Assembly: GCF_030009775.1 (NCBI RefSeq)
Contig: NZ_JASCTH010000039.1
Span: 22,756-86,755 of the forward strand
Reading direction: 5' to 3'
Length of the DNA stretch: 64,000 nucleotides
Source of the DNA: Actinoplanes sandaracinus
GTDB lineage: Bacteria > Actinomycetota > Actinomycetes > Mycobacteriales > Micromonosporaceae
Shown: positions 1-7,581 of the stretch, piece after piece
Position numbering within the stretch: position 1 is the stretch's first letter
Layout of the letters: each line of letters opens with the position of its first letter
Program-made: the position numbers and the translations under genes
The notes under the pieces: model-generated
What the model saw: only the letters and a program-made list of their open reading frames with translations
The model's database searches: none
Told to the model about the DNA's origin: nothing

Positions 1-5
1 CGCGG

Positions 6-71
<66 letters not shown>

Positions 72-155
72 ACGACTCGTCGAATCACCGCTCGACAACC
101 CTCGCCGTCAATGAGGCATGAAGCATTCACGGTGATTATGGAGCCGAATGGTGAA

Positions 156-563
156 TCAGAGCTTGCTGCAGCCGTTCGTGTTCCAGAACTTCATAGCGCG
201 ACGCGTGTTCGGGCCGTAGATTCCGTCGTCCGCCACTCCGATCGCGCGCTGCACCGATCTCAGTGCGGTCTCCGTGTCGCCGCCGAAAATGCGGTCGGCC
301 TCGATCCGCTTTTCGTAACACATCTGCATGGCGTTCTGCGGGGCCCTAACGGCTTCACCACGGTTGTTCCGCTTGAGCTGGCAGTTCACCGAGCCGTTGC
401 TGAGAGCGGGAGCGTCATGGGGCTTGCGCCCTTCGGTCGCAATGTACAGCGAGGTCGTGCAGGTCGAGGTGGCGTACGCCGGGCTGGGTCCGACGAGTAC
501 GGATGCCGCCGCGAACAGTCCGGCTCTGACGACGGTGCGCACGCGCCTGGAGGACTTACGCAT
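156..563 (-). CDS. Small secreted protein with peptidoglycan-binding-like C-terminus
   Basis: The product has 135 residues. The start at 563 (MRKSSRRVRT) is chosen because it gives a basic N-terminus followed by a hydrophobic signal segment (AGLFAAASVLVG) and a likely cleavage near AYA-TS. The C-terminal part (ETALRSVQRAIGVADDG, then YGPNTRRAMKFW) follows the pattern of PG_binding_1 domains: helix, DGxYGPxTRRA turn, then helix. An outer-envelope protein that contacts peptidoglycan is therefore plausible. Several cysteines (CTT, NCQ, MCYE, NGCSK) could form disulfides after export. No enzymatic domain is seen. Codon use is less GC-biased than in neighbouring genes. It has no obvious operon partner; the next gene on this strand is a tRNA. 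The family assignment is an inference from motif pattern. Confidence 0.6.
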   Translation of the reverse strand: MRKSSRRVRTVVRAGLFAAASVLVGPSPAYATSTCTTSLYIATEGRKPHDAPALSNGSVNCQLKRNNRGEAVRAPQNAMQMCYEKRIEADRIFGGDTETALRSVQRAIGVADDGIYGPNTRRAMKFWNTNGCSKL

Positions 564-782
564 TTTCAATCCCCGTGGTTTACGAATGCGCACTCCATGC
601 GAATGGTCGAACTGTCGTCGGAAATGAAGCATCGGTCCAGACGGCAATTGATAGTGGCCGCTCGCGACATGTGAAAATGCAAACAGGCGAAAGGGTGCGC
701 ATCAAGCGGCTTCGATCGATGTCCCGGGGGAGGTGCTGAGCCGCCGGTTTGTCGCTCGTCCCGGTCACTGATGGTGGACGGC

Positions 783-825
783 AAAAAATCGGGCCCGGTC
801 ACCATTTCTGGCGACCGGGCCCGAT
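783..825 (-). terminator. Rho-independent terminator after tRNA-Pro
   Basis: A perfect 13-bp inverted repeat (788-800 with 813-825, loop of 12) is followed on the minus strand by a run of six T (783-788). It lies 13 bases downstream of the tRNA CCA end. It is the only classical hairpin-plus-U-tract terminator I see in the window. Confidence 0.9.
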
Positions 826-837
826 CTGCAAACCACC

Positions 838-914
<77 letters not shown>

Positions 915-988
915 GTGTTGCGAGGTAAATACTAGCGGAGCCCGTACCGGCCCTGCCAACCGGTATCCCGAAAAGGTAGAACCGCAGG

Positions 989-1882
989 TCAGCGCGGGAT
1001 CAAGGTGAGAAGTGAGGCCTCCGGGCGGCAGGCGAAGCGGATCGGCGCGGTGGGATGGGTGCCTAGGCCGGCGGAGACGTGCAGCCAGGCGTCCGAGCCG
1101 GGCCAGCGGTGCAGACCCTTCGCCATCGAGGTGGGCAGGTCGCAGTTGGTGGTGAGGGCGCCGAACCCGGGCACGCAGACCTGGCCGCCGTGGGTGTGGC
1201 CGGCGAGCAGCAGGGCGAAACCGTCGGCGGCCATCGCGTCCAGGACCCAGGAGGCGGGCGTGTGGGTGACGCCGAGGTGCAGGTCAGCGCCGGCGCTGAT
1301 CGGGCCGGCCACCGACGGGTAGTCGTCCCGCTCGATGTGCGGATCGTCCACCCCGGCCAGCTCGATGGAACGGCCGCCGGCCTTGATGGTGGTGCGGGCG
1401 TTGTTCAGGTCGGCCCAGCCCGCGTCCACCAGGGCCGCGCGAAGATCCTCGGTGGGCAGGTCGACACCTTGCACGTACTCACGGTCGGGCATCAGGTAGC
1501 CCAGCGGGCTCTTCCAGACCGGACCGCGGTAGTCGTTGGAGCCGAAGACGAACGCGCCGGGAACCGACAGCAGCGGGTCGAGGGCGCGCAGCACACCGGG
1601 GACCGCGCCCGCGTCGGCCATGTTGTCGCCGGTGACCACGACCAGATCGGGGTCGGCGCCACCGAGCGAGGCCACCCACTCCTGCTTGCGTCGCTGGTCG
1701 GGCATCATGTGCAGGTCCGTCAGGTGCAGGATGCGCAGCGGTTCCGCGTCTGGTTCGAGGACCGGGACGTCGAAGCGCCGCAAGGTGAACATGTTGCGCT
1801 CGATGAGGGAGGCATAGGCGAGTGTCGCGCCGCCGAGGGCGGTCAGGGTGGCGGCGGCCGAAATAAGGGAGCGCTTACGCAT
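989..1882 (-). CDS. Metallophosphoesterase (calcineurin-like), membrane-anchored
   Basis: The product has 297 residues. A hydrophobic N-terminal segment (SLISAAATLTALGGATLAYA) suggests a membrane anchor or uncleaved signal. The metallophosphoesterase motifs follow in order: HLTDLHM (D-x-H), VVTGDNMAD (GD-x-x-D equivalent), GSNDYRG (GNH[D/E]-like with S in place of N), then LLLAGHTHGGQ, the terminal metal-binding GHTH motif. The fold binds two metals and cleaves phosphoesters; the substrate is unknown. It occupies the place of M. tuberculosis Rv3683 next to the PonA-type PBP. The start at 1882 is set by a TACCCT box 7 bases upstream on the minus strand; an in-frame ATG at 1909 would lie upstream of that box. 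Confidence 0.85.
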   Translation of the reverse strand: MRKRSLISAAATLTALGGATLAYASLIERNMFTLRRFDVPVLEPDAEPLRILHLTDLHMMPDQRRKQEWVASLGGADPDLVVVTGDNMADAGAVPGVLRALDPLLSVPGAFVFGSNDYRGPVWKSPLGYLMPDREYVQGVDLPTEDLRAALVDAGWADLNNARTTIKAGGRSIELAGVDDPHIERDDYPSVAGPISAGADLHLGVTHTPASWVLDAMAADGFALLLAGHTHGGQVCVPGFGALTTNCDLPTSMAKGLHRWPGSDAWLHVSAGLGTHPTAPIRFACRPEASLLTLIPR

Positions 1883-1889
1883 GCCCGCA

Positions 1890-1899
1890 AGGGTAGTTT
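1890..1899. promoter_or_regulatory. Overlapping divergent -10 boxes (bidirectional leaderless promoter)
   Basis: On the plus strand TAGTTT (1894-1899) lies 8 bases before the ATG at 1908. On the minus strand TACCCT (1895-1890) lies 7 bases before the ATG at 1882. The two hexamers share the TA at 1894-1895. Both fit the TANNNT pattern of actinobacterial leaderless promoters. Confidence 0.6.
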
Positions 1900-1907
1900 C
1901 TCCGGTC

Positions 1908-2360
1908 ATGGGAACGCTGAAAGACCGCCTGAACGATGACCTGCGCACCGCGATGAAGTCCCGGGACGAGCTCACCACCTCGACGCTGCGGATGGCTCTG
2001 GCCGCGGTCCGGACCGCTGAGGTCGCCGGTAAGGAGGCGCGTGAGCTCTCCGACGCCGAGGTGCTGGCGGTGCTGACCAAGGAGACGAAGAAGCGGCGCG
2101 AGGCGGCGACCGCGTTCGCCGACGCGGGGCGTACCGAGCAGGCGGCCAAGGAGACGGCCGAGGGCGAGGTCCTCGACCGCTACCTGCCGAAGCAGCTCAC
2201 CGACGCGGAGATCGCCGACCTGGTGTCCGAGGCCCTCGCGGCCGGCGGCTTCACCGGCAAGGCTCAGATGGGCCCGGCGATGAAGGCGGCCCAGGCGGCC
2301 GTGGCGGGCCGGGCCGACGGCGGCCGGGTCGCTGCCGAGGTGCGGCGCCAGCTCGTCTGA
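1908..2360 (+). CDS. GatB/YqeY domain protein
   Basis: The product has 150 residues and covers the full YqeY family length. The helical N-terminal part (LKDRLNDDLRTAMKSRDELTTSTLRMALAA) and the C-terminal tRNA-binding-like half (LDRYLPKQLTDAEI, then GKAQMGPAMKAAQAAV and a terminal GRADGGRVAAEVRRQL) are all recognisable. The family resembles the tail domain of the amidotransferase subunit GatB, but its own role is unclear. The start at 1908 is preferred over an upstream in-frame codon because the protein begins at the conserved LKDRL helix and a TAGTTT box lies 8 bases upstream. It is transcribed divergently from the metallophosphoesterase. Confidence 0.9.
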   Translation: MGTLKDRLNDDLRTAMKSRDELTTSTLRMALAAVRTAEVAGKEARELSDAEVLAVLTKETKKRREAATAFADAGRTEQAAKETAEGEVLDRYLPKQLTDAEIADLVSEALAAGGFTGKAQMGPAMKAAQAAVAGRADGGRVAAEVRRQLV

Positions 2361-2374
2361 GAGGGACGTACGGA

Positions 2375-2405
2375 AACGGGCGGGAGAGTGACTCTCCCGC
2401 CCGTT
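2375..2405. terminator. Hairpin between convergent genes
   Basis: A perfect 15-bp inverted repeat (2375-2389 with 2391-2405; the innermost pairs open to make the loop) lies between the convergent stops at 2360 and 2418. It has no U tract, as is common in high-GC actinobacteria, and could serve both strands. Confidence 0.8.
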
Positions 2406-2417
2406 CGGCGTTCCTGG

Positions 2418-4820
2418 CTAGTTGCGCCTACCCGGTGGGGCGCTGTTGCCTGGATTCGGCTGTCCGCCCTTGCCGTTGCTGATCTCGAGGACCACCGCGC
2501 CGTTCTTGATCGTCTTGCCGGACGGGCTGGTGCTCGCGACCGTCCCCGCCGGGCACTCGGAGTCGACCGGCGCGCCCGTCGAGACGTGGAAGCCGGCGTC
2601 CTCCAGGCGGTTGGTCGCCGAGGAGACCGAGTCACACTTCACGCCGGGGATCGAGCGCTGCTCGCCGTACGCGATCTTGGAGCTCGTCGGCTTCTTGAAG
2701 CCTTGCGGCTGCTTGCCCTTCATGTAGTCCCGCACGGTGTACTGGACCGCCGGGTTGACGGTGTCGTGCTTCATGTGGTCGTTGTGGTCCTGGTAGTCCG
2801 GGTTGACCAGGTAGCCGGCGACGACGATCTTCGTGGTGCCGACGATCAGCGAGGCGGTCTTCTCCGCGTCGGTGGTGCCGGACTTGCCGAAGACCGGGTG
2901 GTCCACGATGCCGCGGGTGTTGCCGGCGGTGTTGCCGGCGCAGTTGCCGAGCTGAGCCGAGTCGCCGACCGGGCAGCGTGCCGTGTCGAGGGCGGCCCGG
3001 GCCACGTTCTTGTCGGTGGCCTGGGTGCAGTGCGGCTTGCCGACGTCGATGTTCTGGCCGTCCTGCGTGCTGATCTGCTCGACCGGCGTGGGCGAGCAGT
3101 ACATGCCGTCGCCGGCGAGGGTCGCGTACGCGTTCGCCATGTCGAGCGGTGTGGAGGCCGTGACGCCCAGGGAGAACGCGCCGAACTGGTTGGCGCCGCC
3201 CTCCTTGGTGGTCATCTTGGCTTCGTCCGGCTGGCGGAACTGCACACCGAACCGCTTGGCGACCGCGATCACCTTTTCGGAGCCGACCCGCTCCTGGAGC
3301 GGGATGAAGTAGGTGTTGATCGAGTTCGCGAAGGCGGACCACATGTCGTAGACCTTGCCGCCGGCGCCACCGGAGTTCTTCGGGCAGTAGAAGTGCCCGT
3401 CACAGGTGGCCGGACCGGGGCCGACGATGTAGTTGGAGCGGTACTGCTTCTCCGCCTTGATCGTGTAGCCGAGGGGGTAGTTGTTCTCCAGGGCCGCGAT
3501 GATCGGGAAGATCTTGAACACCGAACCGGCCTGGTAACCGTAGATGTCGCCCCCGCCGCTGAGCAGCGGGTTCGTGGTGTTCGGGTGAGTGCCCCGGACG
3601 CCCGCCTTGGCCTTCTTCGGGTCCGACGAAGGCTTGTTCTGCGGGTTGTCGGGGTCGTCGAGCTTGTACTTACGGTTGGCCGCGAGCAGGCGGACCTTGC
3701 CGTTGCCCGGCTCGACACCGGCCAGCAGCAGCGCCTTCTCACTCGAGTCCGACTGCCGCTCCGAGACCTGCTTGCGGGCGGCCGACTGGCCCTCGATGTC
3801 CATCGTCGTGACGATCCGGTAGCCGCCGCTCTTGAGGCGCCGCTCCCGGTCGTAGGACGTGGAGCCGAACGCCTCCTGCTCCAGCCACCAGCGGTGGAAG
3901 TAGTCGCAGAAGAAGCCCCAGTGGTTCTTCGCCACCCAGGCGCAACCGCGGCCGACCTGCTTGACCTTGCTCGGGATCTCGGCCTTCTTGGCCTCGTCGG
4001 CCTGCGCCTGCGTGATCGCGCCCATCTCCAGCATGGCCGGGACGATGTAGTTGTCCCGGCGGGCGGTGATCTGCTCCTTGCCGCTCGGCGTCGTGGGGTT
4101 GAAGCTGCTCGGCGCCTTCACCATGCCGGCGAGCATGGCCGCCTCGGCGACGGTCAGGTCCTTCGGCCGCTTGTTGAAGTAGACCTGGCTGGCGGCGTAG
4201 ACGCCGTAGGCCTGGTTGCCGAAGGGCGCGATGTTGAGGTAGCGCTCCAGGATCTGGTCCTTGGAGATCTGCTTCTCGATCTGAAGCGCGTACTTCATCT
4301 CGTTGACCTTGCGCTTCGGGCTGTCCTCCGTAGCGGCGATCACCTCCTGCGGGTTGGTGGCCGAGTAGGCCAGCGACATCCGCACGTACTGCATGGTGAG
4401 CGTGGAGGCGCCCTGCTGCGTGCCACCCTGCTTGTTGCTCACGAACGCACGGGCGACACCCTTGAGGTCGACGCCGTTGTGCTCCTTGAACTTCCGGTCC
4501 TCGGCGGCCAGGATCGCGGCCTGCATGAACGGCGAGATGTCCTGCAGCGGAACGTCGCTGCGGAACTCGTCGTAGAACAGCGCGATCTGCGTCTTGCCGT
4601 CGGACGCGTAGACCCGGGTGATCTGCGGAGAGCTGAATTCCTTGAGCTCACTCGGCAGGTTGGCGAACGTCTGACCGCCCGCCTTCGCCGCGAGCCCGGT
4701 CATCGCCGCGGCCGGGAACGCCGCGGCGGCCACGACCACGCCGGCCAGTAGGCCGCATATCAGCAGCGAGGTGGCGTTCGTGAAGATGTTGTGATCGCGT
4801 CTGCGAAACCAGGAGGTCAC
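2418..4820 (-). CDS. ponA: Class A penicillin-binding protein with C-terminal PASTA domain (PonA2-like)
   Basis: The product has 800 residues. It polymerises lipid II and cross-links peptidoglycan outside the membrane. Order: short cytoplasmic tail, one membrane segment (about 15-40), glycosyltransferase family 51 with EDRKFKEHNG (107-116) and GASTLTMQ (137-144), then a transpeptidase with the nucleophile in GSVFK (about 433), the SxN motif in NSINTY, and KSGTT (about 645) in place of the usual KTG(T/S). One PASTA domain (about 725-785, PGVKCDSVSSATNRL onward) ends the protein, followed by a Gly/Pro-rich tail. Cysteine pairs in the transpeptidase region may be disulfides. The GTG start at 4820 lies 6 bases after a TACCCT box. 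The neighbour whiB-type gene and two ArsA-like genes reproduce the ponA2-whiB4-Rv3680-Rv3679 order of M. tuberculosis, which supports PonA2 rather than PonA1. Confidence 0.93.
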   Translation of the reverse strand: MTSWFRRRDHNIFTNATSLLICGLLAGVVVAAAAFPAAAMTGLAAKAGGQTFANLPSELKEFSSPQITRVYASDGKTQIALFYDEFRSDVPLQDISPFMQAAILAAEDRKFKEHNGVDLKGVARAFVSNKQGGTQQGASTLTMQYVRMSLAYSATNPQEVIAATEDSPKRKVNEMKYALQIEKQISKDQILERYLNIAPFGNQAYGVYAASQVYFNKRPKDLTVAEAAMLAGMVKAPSSFNPTTPSGKEQITARRDNYIVPAMLEMGAITQAQADEAKKAEIPSKVKQVGRGCAWVAKNHWGFFCDYFHRWWLEQEAFGSTSYDRERRLKSGGYRIVTTMDIEGQSAARKQVSERQSDSSEKALLLAGVEPGNGKVRLLAANRKYKLDDPDNPQNKPSSDPKKAKAGVRGTHPNTTNPLLSGGGDIYGYQAGSVFKIFPIIAALENNYPLGYTIKAEKQYRSNYIVGPGPATCDGHFYCPKNSGGAGGKVYDMWSAFANSINTYFIPLQERVGSEKVIAVAKRFGVQFRQPDEAKMTTKEGGANQFGAFSLGVTASTPLDMANAYATLAGDGMYCSPTPVEQISTQDGQNIDVGKPHCTQATDKNVARAALDTARCPVGDSAQLGNCAGNTAGNTRGIVDHPVFGKSGTTDAEKTASLIVGTTKIVVAGYLVNPDYQDHNDHMKHDTVNPAVQYTVRDYMKGKQPQGFKKPTSSKIAYGEQRSIPGVKCDSVSSATNRLEDAGFHVSTGAPVDSECPAGTVASTSPSGKTIKNGAVVLEISNGKGGQPNPGNSAPPGRRN

Positions 4821-4826
4821 CCGAGC

Positions 4827-4832
4827 AGGGTA
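4827..4832 (-). promoter_or_regulatory. -10 box of ponA
   Basis: TACCCT on the minus strand, 6 bases before the GTG at 4820, as expected for a leaderless transcript. Confidence 0.5.
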
Positions 4833-4881
4833 CGCGAACCGTGCACGCGCTCGCCCGCCGAGAAGGCTCTCCCCGCCCGAT

Positions 4882-4906
4882 ATGAGTGTGACCTGTCACC
4901 CCTCAT
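4882..4906. promoter_or_regulatory. Imperfect 25-bp dyad between ponA and wblA
   Basis: Two nested arm pairs are seen: ATGAG (4882-4886) with CTCAT (4902-4906), and GTGAC (4888-4892) with GTCAC (4895-4899), separated by one, two and two bases. It sits about 50 bp upstream of the ponA -10 box and about 220 bp before wblA. It has the form of an operator for a dimeric regulator. The spacing (TGTGA-N4-TCACC) is two bases short of the Crp consensus, so the binding protein is not identified. Confidence 0.4.
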
Positions 4907-5124
4907 GGCGGAGCGTTTTTCCCTATTCGCACCGAAGATACCCCCGTTCGGCCACCCAGCCACAACCGCTATGCCCGGAACTACCGGCCTATACGTATTT
5001 GAGGGACAACGTTGCGTAATCACCCAACTACAGAGCATGATGGTGCGGCGAGACACGGACGCCGATGGCACGGGGGAACAGGGGCCGCCGGCGTCAGGGG
5101 GTGAAACAAGGGGGGACGTTTACC

Positions 5125-5427
5125 GTGGGGATGATCAGCGACTGGCCCAGCATGGCGGCGTGTCAGAGTGGCGACCCTGACGCGTTGTTCGTGCAGGGCG
5201 CCGAGCAGAACGTGGCGAAGAGGATCTGCCGCAGCTGCCCGGTCCGCTACGAGTGCCTCGCCGACGCCCTGGACAACCGCATCGAGTTCGGCGTCTGGGG
5301 AGGCATGACGGAACGGGAACGGCGAGCCCTGCTTCGCCGTCACCCGCATGTGGCGAGCTGGCGGAAGATGTTCGAGGCCGCACTGCGGGAGAAGGGCGCC
5401 GACAAGGTGCTCGTCTCCACCCGCTGA
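5125..5427 (+). CDS. wblA: WhiB-family iron-sulfur regulator (WblA/WhiB4 type)
   Basis: The product has 100 residues. Four cysteines that ligate a 4Fe-4S cluster are present: one in SMAAC, then CRSCPVRYEC (C-x2-C-x5-C). The GVWGGMTERERRALLRR segment is the conserved G[VI]WGG turn and basic DNA-contact region. The stretch FVQGAEQNVAK, then CLADALDNRIEFGVWGG, matches the WblA/WhiB4 subgroup rather than WhiB1, WhiB2 or WhiB7. The proteins sense redox or nitric oxide and bind sigma factor and DNA. The GTG at 5125 is chosen because GGGGGG (5110-5115) lies 9 bases upstream and WblA proteins start just before the DW motif; GTG at 5101 and ATG at 5131 are alternatives. Its TGA and the stop of the convergent ATPase abut as TGATCA, with no spacer. 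Confidence 0.9.
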   Translation: MGMISDWPSMAACQSGDPDALFVQGAEQNVAKRICRSCPVRYECLADALDNRIEFGVWGGMTERERRALLRRHPHVASWRKMFEAALREKGADKVLVSTR

Positions 5428-6567
5428 TCAGGCGATCAGCGTTCCGATCGTTCGCAGCCCGTCGACGTCGTGAACGTCGGCGGGCTGCGCCGCGATCGCG
5501 GTGGCCGGCACCGAGGGGAACGCCCTGGTGAACTCGGCCGCGACCGTGGTCTCCCGCTCGGACTGGCGCAGCAGCCCGGCGTGGATCCGCAGCACGTCCG
5601 CGGTGATCTGCTGGTCACCGTCGGCCGTCAGCCGGTCGGCCGCGGCCTCGCTCTCCGCCGCGTCGAGCCCGGCCGGCTCGGTCTGGTGCATCCGGTTCAG
5701 GACCAGCCCGGCGAGCGGCATCCGCTCCTCGACCAGCCGCTCCGCGAAATAGGCGGCCTCCCGGATGGCGTCCCGCTCCGGCGCGGCGACCAGCAGGAAC
5801 GCCGTCTGCGGGTCCTGAAGGATCCGGTATGTCTGGTCGGCGCGTTGCCGGAACCCGCCGAACATCGAGTCCAGCGCCGCGACGAAGCCGGACAGGTCGG
5901 TCAGCAACTGGGCGCCGAGGATTTTCTGGACAGCTTTGGAGAACAGTCCGAACGAGGCGGTGACCAGGCTGAACACGCTCCGGCCGCCCCGCGCGGGCGC
6001 CAGCAGCAGCCGCAGCATCCGGCCGTCGAGGAACCGCGACAGCCGGGCCGGCGCGTCCAGGAAGTCCAGCGCCGACCGGGACGGCGGGGTGTCCACCACG
6101 ATCAGGTCCCACTGGTCGCCGGCCCGCAGCTGGCCCAGCTTCTCCATCGCCATGTACTCCTGGGTGCCGGCGAAGGTCGAGCTCATGGCCTGATAAAACG
6201 GGTTCCCGAAGATCTCGGCGGCACGTCCCGGCGTGGTGTGCTGCTCGACCACCTCGTCGAACGTGCGCTTCATGTCCAGCATCATGGCGTACAGCTCGCC
6301 GCCGCTGGAGTCGACGTCGATCCCCTTGACCTGCCGGGGTGTGTTGTCCAGCTCGGTCAGGCCCATCGACTGGGCGAGACGACGGGCCGGGTCGATGGTG
6401 AGCACCACCGTGCGGCGGCCGTGCACCTCGGCCGCGCGCAGGCCGAGCGCGGCGGCAGTGGTCGTCTTCCCGACGCCGCCGGCTCCGCAGCACACCACGA
6501 TGCGGATGGCCGGGTCGGCCAGGAGACCGTCGACGTCGAGCCGTGGAGCGGTCAATTCAGCCACCAT
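5428..6567 (-). CDS. ArsA/Get3-like ATPase (first of a pair)
   Basis: The product has 379 residues. The deviant Walker A motif GAGGVGKTTTAAA (about 28-40), the switch-like VVLTIDPARRLAQSMG and a switch II-type DLIVVDTPPSRSALDFLD mark the ArsA/Get3 branch of SIMIBI ATPases. It corresponds to M. tuberculosis Rv3680, annotated as an anion-transporting ATPase. In mycobacteria the Rv3679-Rv3680 pair is reported to form a heteromeric complex linked to glycerol and nitric-oxide metabolism, as I recall it. No arsenite pump is nearby, so arsenic export is not implied. A TACCCT box lies 3 bases before the ATG at 6567 but 6 bases before an in-frame GTG at 6564, so the true start may be the second codon. 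Confidence 0.88.
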   Translation of the reverse strand: MVAELTAPRLDVDGLLADPAIRIVVCCGAGGVGKTTTAAALGLRAAEVHGRRTVVLTIDPARRLAQSMGLTELDNTPRQVKGIDVDSSGGELYAMMLDMKRTFDEVVEQHTTPGRAAEIFGNPFYQAMSSTFAGTQEYMAMEKLGQLRAGDQWDLIVVDTPPSRSALDFLDAPARLSRFLDGRMLRLLLAPARGGRSVFSLVTASFGLFSKAVQKILGAQLLTDLSGFVAALDSMFGGFRQRADQTYRILQDPQTAFLLVAAPERDAIREAAYFAERLVEERMPLAGLVLNRMHQTEPAGLDAAESEAAADRLTADGDQQITADVLRIHAGLLRQSERETTVAAEFTRAFPSVPATAIAAQPADVHDVDGLRTIGTLIA

Positions 6568-6570
6568 TTC

Positions 6571-6576
6571 AGGGTA
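6571..6576 (-). promoter_or_regulatory. -10 box of first ArsA-like gene
   Basis: TACCCT on the minus strand, 6 bases before GTG 6564. It lies in the 37-bp gap downstream of the second ArsA-like gene, so the two genes can be transcribed separately. Confidence 0.4.
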
Positions 6577-6604
6577 GTGCGTCTTGATCGGACATTCGCG
6601 TCGA

Positions 6605-7558
6605 TCAAGCTCGCATGAGGAGAGCCGCCAGATCGTCCAGGGCCGCGCGATCGACGCCGTCCGGGAGCAGCGGCAGCTCCACCATCGGACGGCCCAGTTC
6701 GGCCAGTTCCAGCCGCAACGACTCCTCCAGCTCCCGCCGGGTGAGGTGGGCCTGCGCCTCGGCGGCCAGCTGGTTGACCGTCGCCGGGGCAGCGGTCAGC
6801 CCGGCCGCGGTCAGCCCGCGCTTGATCTCCGCCTTGGTGACCTTGCCGCCGGCCAGCAGTGGCGGGCGGGCGCCGTTCACCACCACCCGGCCGACCGGGA
6901 TCTTCAGCGCGGTGAGCTCGGCGATCGCGTCCAGCGTCTCCTGGACCGGCATCTCCTCCAGGAGCGTGACCACGTGCACCGCCGTCATCGGTGAGCGCAG
7001 CAGCGACGCCACACCCTCGCTCTGTGTCTTGATCGGACCGACCTTGACCAGCCGGGCGGTCTCCTCGGTGACGTTCAGGAACCGGCCCACCCGGCCGGTC
7101 GGCGGCGCGTCCAGCACCACCGCGTCATAGACCCGGCCGCCGTCTTTCGACCGGGTGGTCGCCTCTTTCACCTTGCCGGTGAGAAGCACGTCACGCAGGC
7201 CGGGGGCGATGGTGGTGGCGAAGTCGATGGCGCCGACCTTGCGCAGCGCCCGCCCGGCCGCGCCGAGCTTGTAGAACATGTCCAGGTATTCGAGGAGGGC
7301 CTCCTCGGGGTCGACGGCCAGGGCGCGGACCTCGCCGCCGCCGGTGGTGGCCGCGACCCGCCGTTCCGAGTACGGCAGCGGTTGCAGGCCGAACAACTGG
7401 GCGATGCCCTGCCGGCCCTCCACCTCGACCAGCAGCGTGCGCCGGCCACCGGCCGCCAGGCCCAGGGCCAGCGCGGCCGCCACGGTGCTCTTGCCGGTGC
7501 CGCCCTTGCCGGTCACCACGTGCAGCCGCTCCGGCCAGTTGCGGTGTTCGTCGCCCAT
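6605..7558 (-). CDS. ArsA/Get3-like ATPase (second of a pair)
   Basis: The product has 317 residues. Walker A GKGGTGKSTVAAALALGLA (about 17-35) is followed by the switch-like LLVEVEGRQGIAQLFG and by YDAVVLDAPPTGRVGRFL. It is a paralogue of the ATPase encoded just downstream and matches Rv3679 by position. One lacks what the other has in switch I (VEGRQ against DPARR), which suggests an asymmetric heterodimer. The start at 7558 is preferred over the in-frame GTG at 7567 because that GTG lies inside a TACCGT box that is exactly 7 bases before ATG 7558. Confidence 0.87.
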   Translation of the reverse strand: MGDEHRNWPERLHVVTGKGGTGKSTVAAALALGLAAGGRRTLLVEVEGRQGIAQLFGLQPLPYSERRVAATTGGGEVRALAVDPEEALLEYLDMFYKLGAAGRALRKVGAIDFATTIAPGLRDVLLTGKVKEATTRSKDGGRVYDAVVLDAPPTGRVGRFLNVTEETARLVKVGPIKTQSEGVASLLRSPMTAVHVVTLLEEMPVQETLDAIAELTALKIPVGRVVVNGARPPLLAGGKVTKAEIKRGLTAAGLTAAPATVNQLAAEAQAHLTRRELEESLRLELAELGRPMVELPLLPDGVDRAALDDLAALLMRA

Positions 7559-7565
7559 GGGGTCC

Positions 7566-7571
7566 ACGGTA
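7566..7571 (-). promoter_or_regulatory. -10 box of second ArsA-like gene
   Basis: TACCGT on the minus strand, 7 bases before ATG 7558, consistent with a leaderless mRNA. It lies in the short gap after the upstream gene stop. Confidence 0.5.
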
Positions 7572-7581
7572 CGGCGACGTG

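Noticed and set aside
2388..4751. Long plus-strand open frame (787 codons) opposite ponA
   Set aside because: Exact antisense of a well-supported PBP gene; composition is a mirror of the GC-rich coding strand and no domain is visible.
4885..4900. Crp site upstream of ponA
   Set aside because: TGTGA and TCACC half-sites are present but four rather than six bases apart, so I list it only as an unidentified dyad.
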